64,000 bases of DNA from Ancylostoma caninum (Eukaryota; Nematoda; Chromadorea; Rhabditida; Ancylostomatidae), in contig JBAJFG010000467.1 in assembly GCA_037903475.1 (NCBI GenBank), forward strand, positions 310,001 to 374,000. The letters run 5' to 3'. Each line of letters begins with the position of its first letter. The stretch's first letter is position 1. A program made the position numbers and the translations under genes. The notes under the pieces were generated by a model. It did no database searches. It worked only from the letters and a program-made list of their open reading frames with translations, and had not been told where the DNA came from. Below, in pieces: positions 22,801-33,613 of the stretch.

Positions 22801-24540
22801 CTATCGTTTTTAACAGCCACCAGATTTTCAGAGGAACTTGCTTCCTTGCGGTTTAAATTCAAAGCATGGTAAAGAGAAAAAGAAAACAAAAATCGAATGG
22901 GGCAACTGATGTGAAAAATATGTGAAATTCTCATTCAGAAGGACATATACCTCCCATTCACTCGCCCATACTAGCAAAACCTTCGCATTTCAATGAAAAA
23001 GGTTTCATGGCTTCAAACTCTGCAAACTTTCCCGCAAAAGAAAGCAGCATAGGAGAGTTCGTCTGCCAGTCATTTGAAATTGAATAGAGGCTCCTCCACG
23101 AATAATTCAATAGTAGATTTTGGACGAGAACTTAACTAATCAGCTGGGTTTGAAACTTTCTTCACTTTGAGTTTGACAATCGAAGAGAACTGAGATGCCC
23201 AGGGGAGCCATAATTCAAATGGAGTTTTCCCAGTAAAAAATGAAGACATCGCACCAAGGCACCAAAGAACATCAACAAATCAGAACGAATAACAGTGACG
23301 GGGAAAATCACCCGAACATGGAGATGGGGAAACATGCGCACTAACCAGTTTATGCAACGAGTTCTGTGAAGTTGAATCAGCACGTAACTTTGTCGCTCGC
23401 TTGTCACGATCCTTTGCTTTCTTCCTGGCGAACATGACGAGAGCGGGAATCTCTGCAAAGGCTTTTCATTACATTTTTAAGAGAACAAACTTTAGCAAAG
23501 AGCATCAACGAGACCGAGCAAACGAGTGGTTAGAACCCCACTATAGCCACGCTGCACCAAATATCGGCAACCGGGTCGAATAGGTCGATCAATTGAGGAT
23601 ACCAGGAACGACGCGAGTCGATACCACGATCGTCCACAAAACGTGCACGGAATACCAAAACTGGGAATAAACATGAATGCAGTGGCAAACAGTATGGATT
23701 CTCTGACAGAGCTGCACCGAAACAACAGGCTGGAGCAAGAATGATTAGATTTAAACTGAAGAGATTTCCGCCACTGCTACCACAGCAGAGGCGGAACACT
23801 GGCAGGAGCGTTTTCACTAATGCAAGCTTTGTTTCTATGCAAGGAACAAGAATTCTTAATCGCAATTCTCAAGCAGAAATGTATTTGTGGCCTACGGGAA
23901 TCTACTTAGTGGCTGGAGCAAGCATGTAATAGGATTCAGATTTCGCCATCAGAAACTGGACTAAGTGCAAGTGAGATTTCGCAAGATTAGAAGTGAAGGT
24001 TGCGGTTTCGTAGCGGTGTGCAAGGATTAGCTATGGTAACAGCAAGCTGAACACGACATCTTCAAAAAAACCCACCTGAAAACCAATTATTATAATTTCT
24101 CCCTTCTTCAATGAATAAGACAGTACATTAAGGACAAAAAAGTGCAATAAATACATCCCGAATTAGACATTAGAGTCGGAATAACAAAGAAAAAGAGCCA
24201 GCTAGATAGCCTTTGTGAAAATAAGAACGATTATATGGGGTCCTCTTCCCGATATCCTAATTTTCGAACCAGATCGTCCTTTATCAGATTAATTACAACG
24301 TTCGACCTCTACTCGGTTCTAATCATGTATGCTTAGATGCACCACAGCAGCTGGTGAGAATCGCAAGGTTTTTGATTTCAGTGCATAACGCGCTCCATAG
24401 TTATTCCGCGCTCAGTGGACAACGCCCGGCACTGGATTCAATCAATAGTATGATTTTTCTTGAAATTTTTCGACTTCAATTTTAATTCATCGCGCAATCA
24501 CCAAGGAGCGACCATTGCGCCACTTGATCTGATAGGAGCA
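16825..24540. other. Long intergenic stretch without recognised genes
   Basis: AT-rich sequence with scattered short frames. I saw no exon series, signal peptide exon or domain. Landmarks are a G-run at 18916-18935, a GC-richer patch at 19980-20230 and another at 23400-23900. The two patches have open frames (for example 23865-23530 minus) but no family resemblance. They could be isolated exons or old transposon pieces. Confidence 0.4.
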
Positions 24541-24685
24541 ACCATTCGCGGACGCAGGGGGCGGAGGAGGTGGGGGAGTGGGTAGGCGGATCTTTGAAAT
24601 TACTTGACAAAACAAGAAAATCCTGCAATAGTTTGTTTTTAACGGTTTGCTTTTATCATTATTTTTTTTTTAAAAATGACTTGGC

Positions 24686-25347
24686 AGCACTATTCCACAT
24701 TAGGGGCCCCGAAATTTTCAAAAAAAAAAAGATGCCGCCGAAATTTTGTACATATAGGGGGGAGCGTAATTTGAGGTGCAGAACACGATTATCGTATTCA
24801 TTTTGTACCGTAACCCCGTTCTTGTAGTTTTACAGTAGGTATAGTCCATCCGAAACGACGAGTCCACCCACGCACGCGTGGATCGAGAGGCGACGCGGCT
24901 GGGACGGATGCTGTTGCCTGCCACGTCACAGCCAAATTATTGGTCGAAACCATGAAGATAACGATGAGACGTAATACGCAGATCAGGGATGATGACGTGG
25001 AGCGCTGGCAAACGTGGCAGCTCCTCGATCCCCGCGTGCGTGGGCGGAATCGTCGTTTCGGACAGACTATATACGGCGCTTACCGTATCTAACACAATCC
25101 TCTCGAATCTTTCAGAGAAGGGTAAATTCAAGCGCTGATCACGACTTAGAACATCAATTTGCATAAAACTGTCATTTTTCCGCCGGAATTGGCAATTTCT
25201 GTTAAATTTCTGCAGTAACGCTACCGTAAGTTACGGTACAAAATAGATACGATATCCATGTTTAGCACCTCAGATAACCCCTCTGTACAAAGTGTCGGCA
25301 AAGAAAAATTCCTGAAAATGTTGGGGCCCCTAATGTGGAATAGTGCT
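24686..25347. mobile_element. Family C inverted-repeat element inside family D
   Basis: The left end AGCACTATTCCACATTAGGG continues through GCCCC, and the same sequence returns in inverse form at the right end (GGGGCCCCTAATGTGG ... AATAGTGCT). The inverted repeat is about 35 bp and nearly perfect. The interior holds motifs shared with 26163-26691 (GCACCTCA-ATAACCCC, CCGTAACTTACGGTA). It carries a further nested inverted-repeat unit. Confidence 0.8.
24839..25074. mobile_element. Innermost inverted-repeat unit with TA-rich ends
   Basis: Arms of about 50 bp: GTATAGTCCATCCGAAACGA ... CACGCACGCGTGGATCGAG on the left, and the inverse (CTCGATCCCCGCGTGCGTGG ... TCGTTTCGGACAGACTATAT) on the right. 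It is about 236 bp and non-coding. It lies within the family C element, making a third nesting level; alternatively it is an original internal palindrome of that element. Confidence 0.65.
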
Positions 25348-26162
25348 AATAATTTTTACTAATTATTAATCACTATAATTAACTTTTTCCTTTTTTATTT
25401 TTTATCTGGGCCCCCAAAGATCCCACTTTTCTATCCACTGCATGAAAAAAATAGAGAAGTTTGGGCCATGTAACAAATCGTCTGTGTTATTAGCTGTGAG
25501 GTACGGCGCTTTTGCTGCATCGTAGCCAATCATGGATACTTGTCCACAAACTTCACTTACAGCATTTTTATGGCAAACGTCAGTCGCGCGACCGACGCAC
25601 GCACGCATTAGGTATAAATTTCCCTATACGTTCCGTGCTCCCGCATCACTTCTGAGACCTTTCTAACATGCCAGGCAGCTAAAAATCACCGCATCTCGCG
25701 AGCTAGAAAGTACTGATTTCAGTGATGCAAGTGGAATGCTCCAAAATGGTCAGTAAACCGTTCCACGAATGCAGAACAGAATGTGATTTGTACCAGTTGT
25801 CCTTTCCTAACGTATGTGGCGCACGCGTATTACCGTGTCAAAAGCAGTACAATAACCACAGCTCACTCCTTGTGAGGCACTGATCTTCGACAATCGCCGA
25901 GAGTTTCGAAATTCTCGGTGGAAAACCCTTCTAAAAAACATGGTTCCCGATGGTTTTGAGACATGTCTACAATACCCCTGTTCTCGGTAGCTAAAGCGGA
26001 TTCTATTTTTGTACAAATCTCGAGAACGCTTCCTGAGATGAGTCACTGCCTTCAAGTCGCACATAAGATATGAGGAAACAAAAGCATTCAATCCCACCAA
26101 CTTTTGGACTAGACAAAAACAACTGAAAAAGCAACTTTTCAGCAATATTCAGCACTTTTCCG

Positions 26163-26691
26163 GCACTATTCAATTTTACTGACCCCAAAATCTTCAAAAA
26201 AATTTTTTAGCTCAAACTTCGCATAGGATGCGTATCCACTCTGTATCGTATCCCCATTTTTGCAGAGTTACGGTAGATGTACTGTAAAAACGGTACCCCA
26301 CGGAATCTTCTCAGATTTTGTGTAGAGGGGTTGCTTTAGATGCTGATCACGACTATCAACATTATTTTGCATACCACCTCCGTTTTCTACCCGAAGCATT
26401 TTCTCTCAATTTCCTACCGTACACTTACCGTAACCCCACAACAATGGGATTGCGGTACAAAATGTTTAAGATATTCGTGTTCAGCACCTCAAATAACCCC
26501 CTATGCAAAGTTTTAAAAGATTTTGTGACATACAGTATCGCCAGTATACCTACCGTGACCCTACGAAACTGAGGTTACGGTACAAAATGGATGCGATATT
26601 CGTATTCAGCACCTCAAATAACCCACCTGTGCAAAGTTCCAGCCGAAAAATTTTTTTGGAGCTTACGGGGCCAGTAAAGTTAAACAGTGCT
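26163..26691. mobile_element. Family C element, second copy
   Basis: The left end GCACTATTCAATTTTACTGA and right end GGCCAGTAAAGTTAAACAGTGC form an imperfect inverted repeat of about 45 bp including the Phe-like AAAAAATTTTTT stretch. The interior shares the GCGATATTCGTATTCAGCAC and AATAACCC phrases with the first copy, some repeated twice internally (26445-26500 and 26575-26630). Confidence 0.7.
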
Positions 26692-27264
26692 CATTATCCT
26701 CAAAGGAAGATGTAACTTAGCAAGTTTTTTTCCGGATTTCTAATGTTAAAATAGGGATTCTGTGAGCTTAATAGTGAGAATACCATGGAAGGGAAGTGAT
26801 TTCTCAAGACTTTTGATGTGATGTAAGTTAATCCCGCAGGTCCTACCTGTCCTATGTAATTAGATGAACTAGTTAATGTAGTAAAGTGAGACTGTAGTTG
26901 CCCAAAACTAATAGGAAACATCGTTTCGCATCCAGTAAACGTCGCGAGAGCGAAATATTACCGTGCAACCAGTTTTTTTTAATGAGAGTGTACTTGATCT
27001 CGTTGGTCTCATTTCGCTAGCGGTTGCGGGGTGATGGCTATACTACATCTTCTTTGTTTCCAAAATTCTCCATTTTCCTAGTAAGTCTCAGAAGATACAA
27101 GGTTAAGGAAGGAAGACCAGATGTTACTGCTAAAAAGATTCGTGGAACGATAGAGTCATACACCCTAGAACGCTACTCATTATGGTGCGCAGATTATCCT
27201 TTGCACCATTTCTCAGAACCGGCGTCCAGGTCTTGGACGCACCACTGGAAAGTGGGGTAATCTC

Positions 27265-28345
27265 ATATGCTCCGGAATATTCGGATTTTTTTTGCGAACA
27301 ATCGAATGTTGAGTTTATCCGATTTTTCACTTTCCTTGAATAATCGAACTTCGAATTTATTTGATTCCTCACTTTTACCGAACATTCGAATTTCGAATTC
27401 ATTCGATTCAAAACTTTTTCAAATAATCGAATTACAAATTTATTCGATTTTCTCTTTGAACCGAATTTTCGAATAAATTCTGTTTTCCTGCTTTCGAATA
27501 ATCGAATAAATAAGAGATTGGAAATACGGTTTTGAATTTATTCGATTATTCGAGTAACTTGACTAACTCGGGATTGGTATATCCTGCAAAGACTCGGGAA
27601 TTTTGATTGATGGCAGTGACGATCCCTTTAATCTACTGCGGACGCATTGCTAGTAGGACCGACTTCAACCAGTACCTTTCTGAAACACCAATTCAGTGTT
27701 CTAACTTTACGAGATAAATAATATGAGAAAACAACAGAATGCTGTCCTTTGTTGCTTGCTAAAGCTTCTAATTGTGAAACAGAAAACAAGGACTCTAGGG
27801 ACATGTACGGACAGTGGTTGCTTAGGGTAGGGAAGATCGTAGTGATTGCACAACTATCTCGTATGCAGCTGAAAGCTCAAGTAGAAAAGTAGCGCGTAAT
27901 GATGGCCTTGAAGGCATGTCTAGCTGTTTCGTTTCAGGAGTGGCACGAAGGCATGGACAAGAGCAACTCGCCGATTGATATGCATATTTTTGAAAAGTTA
28001 TGCAAAGTTCTACTTGGAATGTTGAAAAAAAATAAGCTTGAAGAAAAGAATGGAAAGCAATGCTGATCATTCATTCATTGTAGACTATGTACTCGATATT
28101 ACTACGCAAAGGCTGGGAGCTAGGGAAGAAGAACTTTGCAGACATACAATTCCCTCGAATATCCAAAATTATTCGATAATTCGAAACGAAATCGGATCGA
28201 ATTTCGAATGAGTTCGAAATTGCACCTCCATGGAACACTCGAATTTCGAATAAATCCGAAGATGGACTTTTTTCGGTTAGTTGAATTTCGAATTATTCGG
28301 ACTCGAATGTTTATTCGAATTTTTTACTAAGGTACGTTATTCGTT
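27265..28345. repeat. TTCGAA-rich degenerate array with unrelated centre
   Basis: Sequence at 27265-27560 and 28140-28345 is composed of variants of ATTCGAATTTATTCGATT. Because the motif is self-complementary, the two blocks also read as inverted repeats of each other. The 580 bp between them lacks the motif and has no recognised gene. The same motif recurs at 48980-49220 and 50010-50290. Confidence 0.7.
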
Positions 28346-31300
28346 TCGAAGTATATAAGCTCATACCCTTAATGTGATTACACAGCTGGGTATAGACAAG
28401 GTCACTTATGAGCTAAACACTTTGAGCAGGCAACGTATAAATTTCGGTACGTTAAAAGGGTTTACCCTAGTGATCTCAATTACGTATGTATGCATTTGTG
28501 TTCAGTTTTCAAGAAGTTGTTCAAGAAGTTATGCTTATTGTGAAGAGGGCAATTCTCCAAGAAAAAAAAAACTTCTTAACTTTATTAGCTCAGTTTTCTT
28601 TTGTATGTATAGTATGTTGCATTGGGGAACATATTTGTGAAGATATCAGAGAAAGAGAAAACGCGAGGAACAGTGCCGCATTCGGAGAGGCAGTCGAGAG
28701 ATGAAGACCATAAGTACAAACGCTCAACCATCGTAGTTTTTTAAAAGGACTACACGTGACAGCAAGTGGTGTACCTTTGTATTCGAATATTTGAACGACA
28801 GCTGAAAACTACAGATCGCTACCCAATTATTAGAATTACTCAGAACTGACGAATTTCTATTATTTCAACGTCCAAATACTCCAGAAAGTTGAAACACTCG
28901 GTCGTTTGTTCAAATTGTTCGAATTGTTCAGATATTTGATTATTCCGTTTATTCGAAAAATTAAAGTATACGTTTTCTTGAATATTTCAAAATGTACCAA
29001 AAACTGACTACACGAATGTACTAAAAATAGCTTCGTTACCATTTCACCACTTACATTAACCAGCAAGTCGATACAATGTATAGTAAGAAGCTAATATGTA
29101 TGTAGTAACAGTAATGACCAGTAGCAACAGGTAGGCAGTGAAGAGCAGAAGATTCATTCTGGGACGCACATGAACCGGTCTGTGCTGAGTTTACATTTTT
29201 GCCGATGCCGACCTAGCTTTGAACAGGTCCGAATGAAACAATTGAGTACTCCCAAACGCAAACAGAAACTCCAATGGCAGTGGATACAGGTTACACTTAT
29301 TCAAAGAAAATAAGCGGGAGCCAAAAAAGAAAAATAAGAGTGGTAATGTCAGAAATGAAAGGTAGGTATAGAAACGCAGTACTAGAAACATGCAATGCGA
29401 TCCAGCAGAATGAAAAAAAAGACAGGCTTAACAGCTCTCCTAATGACACCCTTAGAATTGTACGGCGACATAATGGCAGAGGAGCTTGATCTGGGATTTG
29501 CAGATGCATTTTTTAATAGCCATTGATGGGAGGAAAACAAGGGGATGAAGACGGCTGCAGATACAATAAAAGAATCAAAAGTCAAATTAATTGATCAAGT
29601 CTAAAGCTACATCGAATTTTCATTCTATCATTCTCTGTTCAGTTTTCGTTTCGTGCATGAACCTTGTACGAAGACTAAGCGTAAAAGTAGGTTTCCTCCT
29701 GCACTCATCAGTACGGTGAAGGAAAACTACTAAATTTGGTTTGGCGATTAATGCTTTATATGCGCACAATATTCCTAAAATATACCTACTAGATATTTGA
29801 GTTTAAAACTTACATCTGCTAGAATAAAAATCTAACCACATGTATGTACTAAGATGTATTAGAATATGAGAAATAGCAGCGGAGGATGTTGATTATAAAT
29901 ATGACCCCTGGATAATCTTTGGTTGAAAAATAGATGGAAGTTGAATTGATTGACCAAAGAGACCCAAATCCGAATGTACGAAAGCGAGAAATCAGCGGGA
30001 GTGTGATGGCACCAACAAGCCTGACGCGGGAAATTCATCTATAAATAAAGGCTTCCAGAATGCTTCCTAAGCGTCATTCTAGGCCCTGTTTATGTATGAA
30101 TGGATTTCAGCTCCAACATTAAAAAGAAAACTTTGCAACGTCTCCGATATTGCTACTTTCAAAAGAATTCGGAAACAATGGGATTGAATGAAAGGCTAAA
30201 TGTTCGAAGCCTTGAAGATTGAATATATTGCTGCGTTGTCCTTTCTTAGATATATGAATAAAACTAGGAAATACAGTCACAGAGAATAGCTTGTTTTGGT
30301 GCTCGGATGTTGAGCAAAATAGAGAGGGAGAAAACATCACTCGAGTGGCTACAGTCACCTGGTTAAACAGTAAAAAGGCAGTAAAAATACACCATTGAAA
30401 GACGGCGTGAGCACATTTGACAACCCATTGTACAAAAAATATCCCTCAAGATCATATCCGAGACATTCCAGTGTGCCCATAAATGCTCGAAACCACATGG
30501 GCACGACTGGGCAACGCTGACGTCATTGCAGAAGTGCTTATGGTAATAGCAATTGTGGGACGTGAATGGACGATCGATAAAGTTTGGACACCAGGATGCT
30601 ACAGGACACCAGCCGACTGGATACAACTACACCGCCATTGCTCACATGAGCACTCTCAGACGCGGATCAATCAGGCCGACAAGGTCGTGACGAGCATCCA
30701 GTAGAATAGGATCGGAGACCACGGCGCTGACGGATAATTGCAGGCCGAGCGGGATGAACGGTGCGACCTCAGTCGATACCGCATTGTTACGGTGTTACGG
30801 TGCCAGCAGCTCAACGCCGTCAGCGGTGACGAACAGAAGCCGGAGAAGGTGTAGCAGCGAAATGGAATGCTTTGTTGTGAGGAGTCATCGCAGTGCGAGC
30901 ACAACACTGCCTTCTGAATGCGTGGTGCCAGCGCTTCGATTCGAACTGCCCCGAGTGTCGCGGCGAACAGGACAAATACGAACGGCGACGAACTCAGAAA
31001 TTTAAAAAAAAATCCGTAACCCGATACCCGGAAGCCTTAGATCGTGTCAGTGTTGCAAACAAGAAATCTGGTTAAAGGCAACGAGCTGATGGGTTGCCAC
31101 ACTTTTAAGAAAGAGAGTTTTGATTAATTCTAGGACATCTTAATTTTTTAAGAATGGAGTACTCAGCTTTGAGTTTGCTGTTGATTTGGCGACCACATCC
31201 ATCAGTGCGAGCATTGCTCTTATTCTCTCATATTAAGACTGGTAATGATGAGCAACAATGGCCTCATCATTGAGATTACTCAGGGTAAACGTGCCACCAC

Positions 31301-31385
31301 CCCTAAATTTACCCATCATCGACACGGGCGTCAATACGTTTGTCCTGAATGAACTCAATGATCTATCCAGGCCCAAGGAGCAATA
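28346..31385. other. No recognised gene; one GC-rich patch
   Basis: Mostly AT-rich. The interval 30470-30990 is GC-richer and open in several frames, but translations show no domain and no consistent exon ends. It may be a degraded transposon or an isolated exon. Confidence 0.35.
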
Positions 31386-31388
31386 GTA

Positions 31389-31427
31389 TGGGTGAGTAAT
31401 GTCATACTCGTAGATGTCATTACTCAT
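31389..31427. repeat. Short near-perfect palindrome
   Basis: GAGTAATGTCATACTCG and its inverse CGTAGATGTCATTACTC sit almost back to back, so a hairpin of about 16 base pairs is possible. It adjoins the left side of the family D element, next to the phrase GGGTAGCAGCTGGGTA that recurs at about 28380 and 46800. Confidence 0.6.
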
Positions 31428-31439
31428 GGGTAGCAGCTG

Positions 31440-31710
31440 GGTATAGACGACGTCACCCGTGCCGCCACCCGAGAACGGATCGCCAAATTTTCGAAATTAC
31501 TTCACAAAATAAATAAAGATCTTCTTTCATTCTTATTTCTTCCTGTCATTATTTTTTTGAATATTTATTATCAATTATTTACTATTCTAATAAATTTTTT
31601 TGTCATTTTTATTTTGGGTCCGGGTGCCCAAGGCGGCGCAGTCCTCACTGTTTTCCTGCCCCCCACCCTCCCCCATCCCGCCCACATTCTGCAACCGCCG
31701 CTGTCAAATA
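31440..31710 (+). mobile_element. Family D transposon, most complete copy
   Basis: Begins near CCGCCACCCGAGAACGGATC, then AAATTTTCGAAATTACTTCA, an AT-rich middle, TTGGGTCCGGGTGCCCAAGG, a C-rich run and ends near CCACATTCTGCAACCGCCGC. It is about 270 bp and non-coding. The ends look like imperfect inverted repeats of hAT character, but no target duplication was established. Confidence 0.6.
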
Positions 31711-32265
31711 AAAGCCTTGTTCCTGTTAAAAGCCTAATTTGGGTACGTTAACATATTTACCATGGGTAATCTCAAAGGTTCCTCAAGACTCTGGTATTAT
31801 CTAACTCTAACTCAGTTCTAACTCAGTGGATTAGGTTTCCTCTCTGAAGCTTTTGGGAAGAATTAATGTTATGTGATAAAACAAAAACTTATATTTTGAC
31901 AATCCTGTTTTGCTAGAATCGCAAATATCGAATAAATCGACATTAAAAGCGTGATAATGGGACAGACACACACATGGGCATAACGTCCAGGCGGCAGAAC
32001 GCGACAACAAACTGCAGTTTCCAATTTTTTTTTCGGAGATAACATTTCGACTCCGATCCAAGGTGCTAAATAGACTATGTACATGTATGTATACGTGGTA
32101 CACTATGCCATGCAATGCGGTAGTTTGTCTGCGCATCCACCAATTTCAGTGATATCATCACTCTCATTCTCCTCCAATTCTCCTTCTTCCTCTCCAACCT
32201 GTCCAAAGAGGTGGTGATCCGCATGTGCGGGTGCTGTGACCAGTGGAATTTCCCTAGCCCGAATA

Positions 32266-32823
32266 AAACGCACCGTCCTACCTCGAATTCGTTTTTGAGA
32301 TGTCTACATGAAAAAAGAATCCCCAGCAGCTCCTGATCACGAAGATAATTTGATTCCGTGCAGAACTGCCGAAAAACCCCGATTCCGAGCCCCAAATTTT
32401 AAGGAGCGTGTGGGTGGAGCTGGGGCGCAGCCACTTCCCGAATAATTCACTTAACGACGCGCACCTTCTGAGGAAATTCGTTTTCCTCGTGGAAGTTCCT
32501 CAACATGGGTTATGGATTATCTGTCAATGAACTCCTTTGCTGGTCACACATGGAGCGCAGTTTCTATTATACTAGGAAGTTCATAGGGAACTCTCACGAG
32601 AAATACGAATTTCCTCGAACGTGCGCTTCCTCAAGTGAACTATTCAGGAAACCACCATTCTCCGCCCCAGCTCCGCCCACAACCTCCTTAGAATTTGGAG
32701 CTCGAAATCGGTGTTTTTCGGCAGTTTTGCACGACATCGTATTTATCTTTGTGATTAGCAGCTCATGGAGATTCTTCTCATGTGGAAGTCTCAAAAACGA
32801 ATTTGATATGGAACGCTGTCCTT
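32266..32823. mobile_element. Fold-back repeat family B
   Basis: Long inverted arms: the left arm has TCGAATTCGTTTTTGAGA, CTGATCACGAAGATAATTTG and CAGAACTGCCGAAAAACCCC. The right arm returns them in inverse order (GTTTTTCGGCAGTTTTGCAC ... GTCTCAAAAACGAATTTGA). Each arm is about 150 bp, and the whole is about 560 bp with no gene. It directly abuts the element at 32824. Confidence 0.75.
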
Positions 32824-33057
32824 AAGGGCAATTCATACTTGATGCGTGCGTCAGTCGTGCGTCAGACGCACGCAATTAATTGTGGGGGATTTTTTTAAAA
32901 AGCGGTCAAAGCGGCATGCACATCCTGGATGGAAGCGTCGCGCGGCCGCCGCCAATATGTAGTCGCAATGGCGCTAACGCGTGCGTCTGCGAATGAGCCC
33001 ATCATATATGTAGAGGCACGCGCTTCAAACGCACCCATCTAGTATAAATTGCCCTTT
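32824..33057. mobile_element. Inverted-repeat element with GC-rich core
   Basis: The left end AAGGGCAATTCATACTTGAT and right end ATCTAGTATAAATTGCCCTT are inverted repeats of about 30 bp, continuing into shared GCGTGCG-type motifs. The core contains GCGTCGCGCGGCCGCCGCC. A related right end is seen at 25580-25628. The length is about 234 bp and it is non-coding. Confidence 0.72.
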
Positions 33058-33613
33058 AGATAATTTTCAAATGAACACTACACCGTTCGAATGTTTGCAA
33101 TGGTGCAGGGACAAATATCCGGTAGAATTACGGAAGGTTTCTTTTTACTGCTTTTTATCGGGCTTCGGTGCAGGGTATTAGTCTCTGCATGAGTATACGT
33201 ATCCGAATATTCAAATATTGTTTGATTTGATTCGATCAACGCCTTAGTTGCGACCACTCTGACGGAGTTCTTGTCTCTTGAAGGTTTTCAACCGGGATAG
33301 TCTCTCATGCTCATGCGATTTTCTTTGTGGGACAACATTTGCTCGGGTAAGCTTGAAGGAATGACGATTTCTAGCTCTGTTGACAGTTTTCGCTTTCGGT
33401 GGAGGGCAGGACAGGTAACACCCTTTTTGGCAAAGATTAGTTTAAAAATGATGGCATTATTGGGAAAAACATCGCCCTCTCATACGGTGACTCACTGCTT
33501 CTGTCAGAGAAAACTATGACATCGTTTTATGAAAAGCAGTCCCTTCAGACGAGAAATTGCACTTTATGAATAATACTCATAATTGGGCACTAAGCACGAT
33601 TTCACAGTGAAGT
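33058..33613. other. 3' flank of DB-module gene 1
   Basis: No coding feature recognised. After the gene 1 stop (33614) no canonical AATAAA was seen close by; CATAAA occurs about 50 bases downstream on the minus strand. Confidence 0.4.

Larger units (their letters stand above)
24543..25440 (+). mobile_element. Family D transposon, split by a nested element
   Basis: The left part (GCGGACGCAGGGGGCGGAGG, then GATCTTTGAAATTACTTGAC) and the right part from 25348 (AATTTTTACTAATTATTAATC ... CTGGGCCCCCAAAGATCC) line up with the copy at 31440-31710. They are separated by the family C element at 24686-25347. The right terminus with the C-run is shortened here. No transposase is present. Confidence 0.6.

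Noticed and set aside
22356..22856. 166-codon plus-strand frame
   Set aside because: AT-rich, no domain, no splice signals, low-complexity Asn/Lys composition; treated as chance.
23492..23929. Frames around 23.5-23.9 kb with hydrophobic stretches
   Set aside because: A membrane protein was considered, but hydrophobic segments were too short and no exon joins worked.
30363..31075. GC-rich patch with several frames, looking gene-like
   Set aside because: No frame has a domain or an exon chain, and Cys/His spacing in one frame did not match a zinc-finger class.
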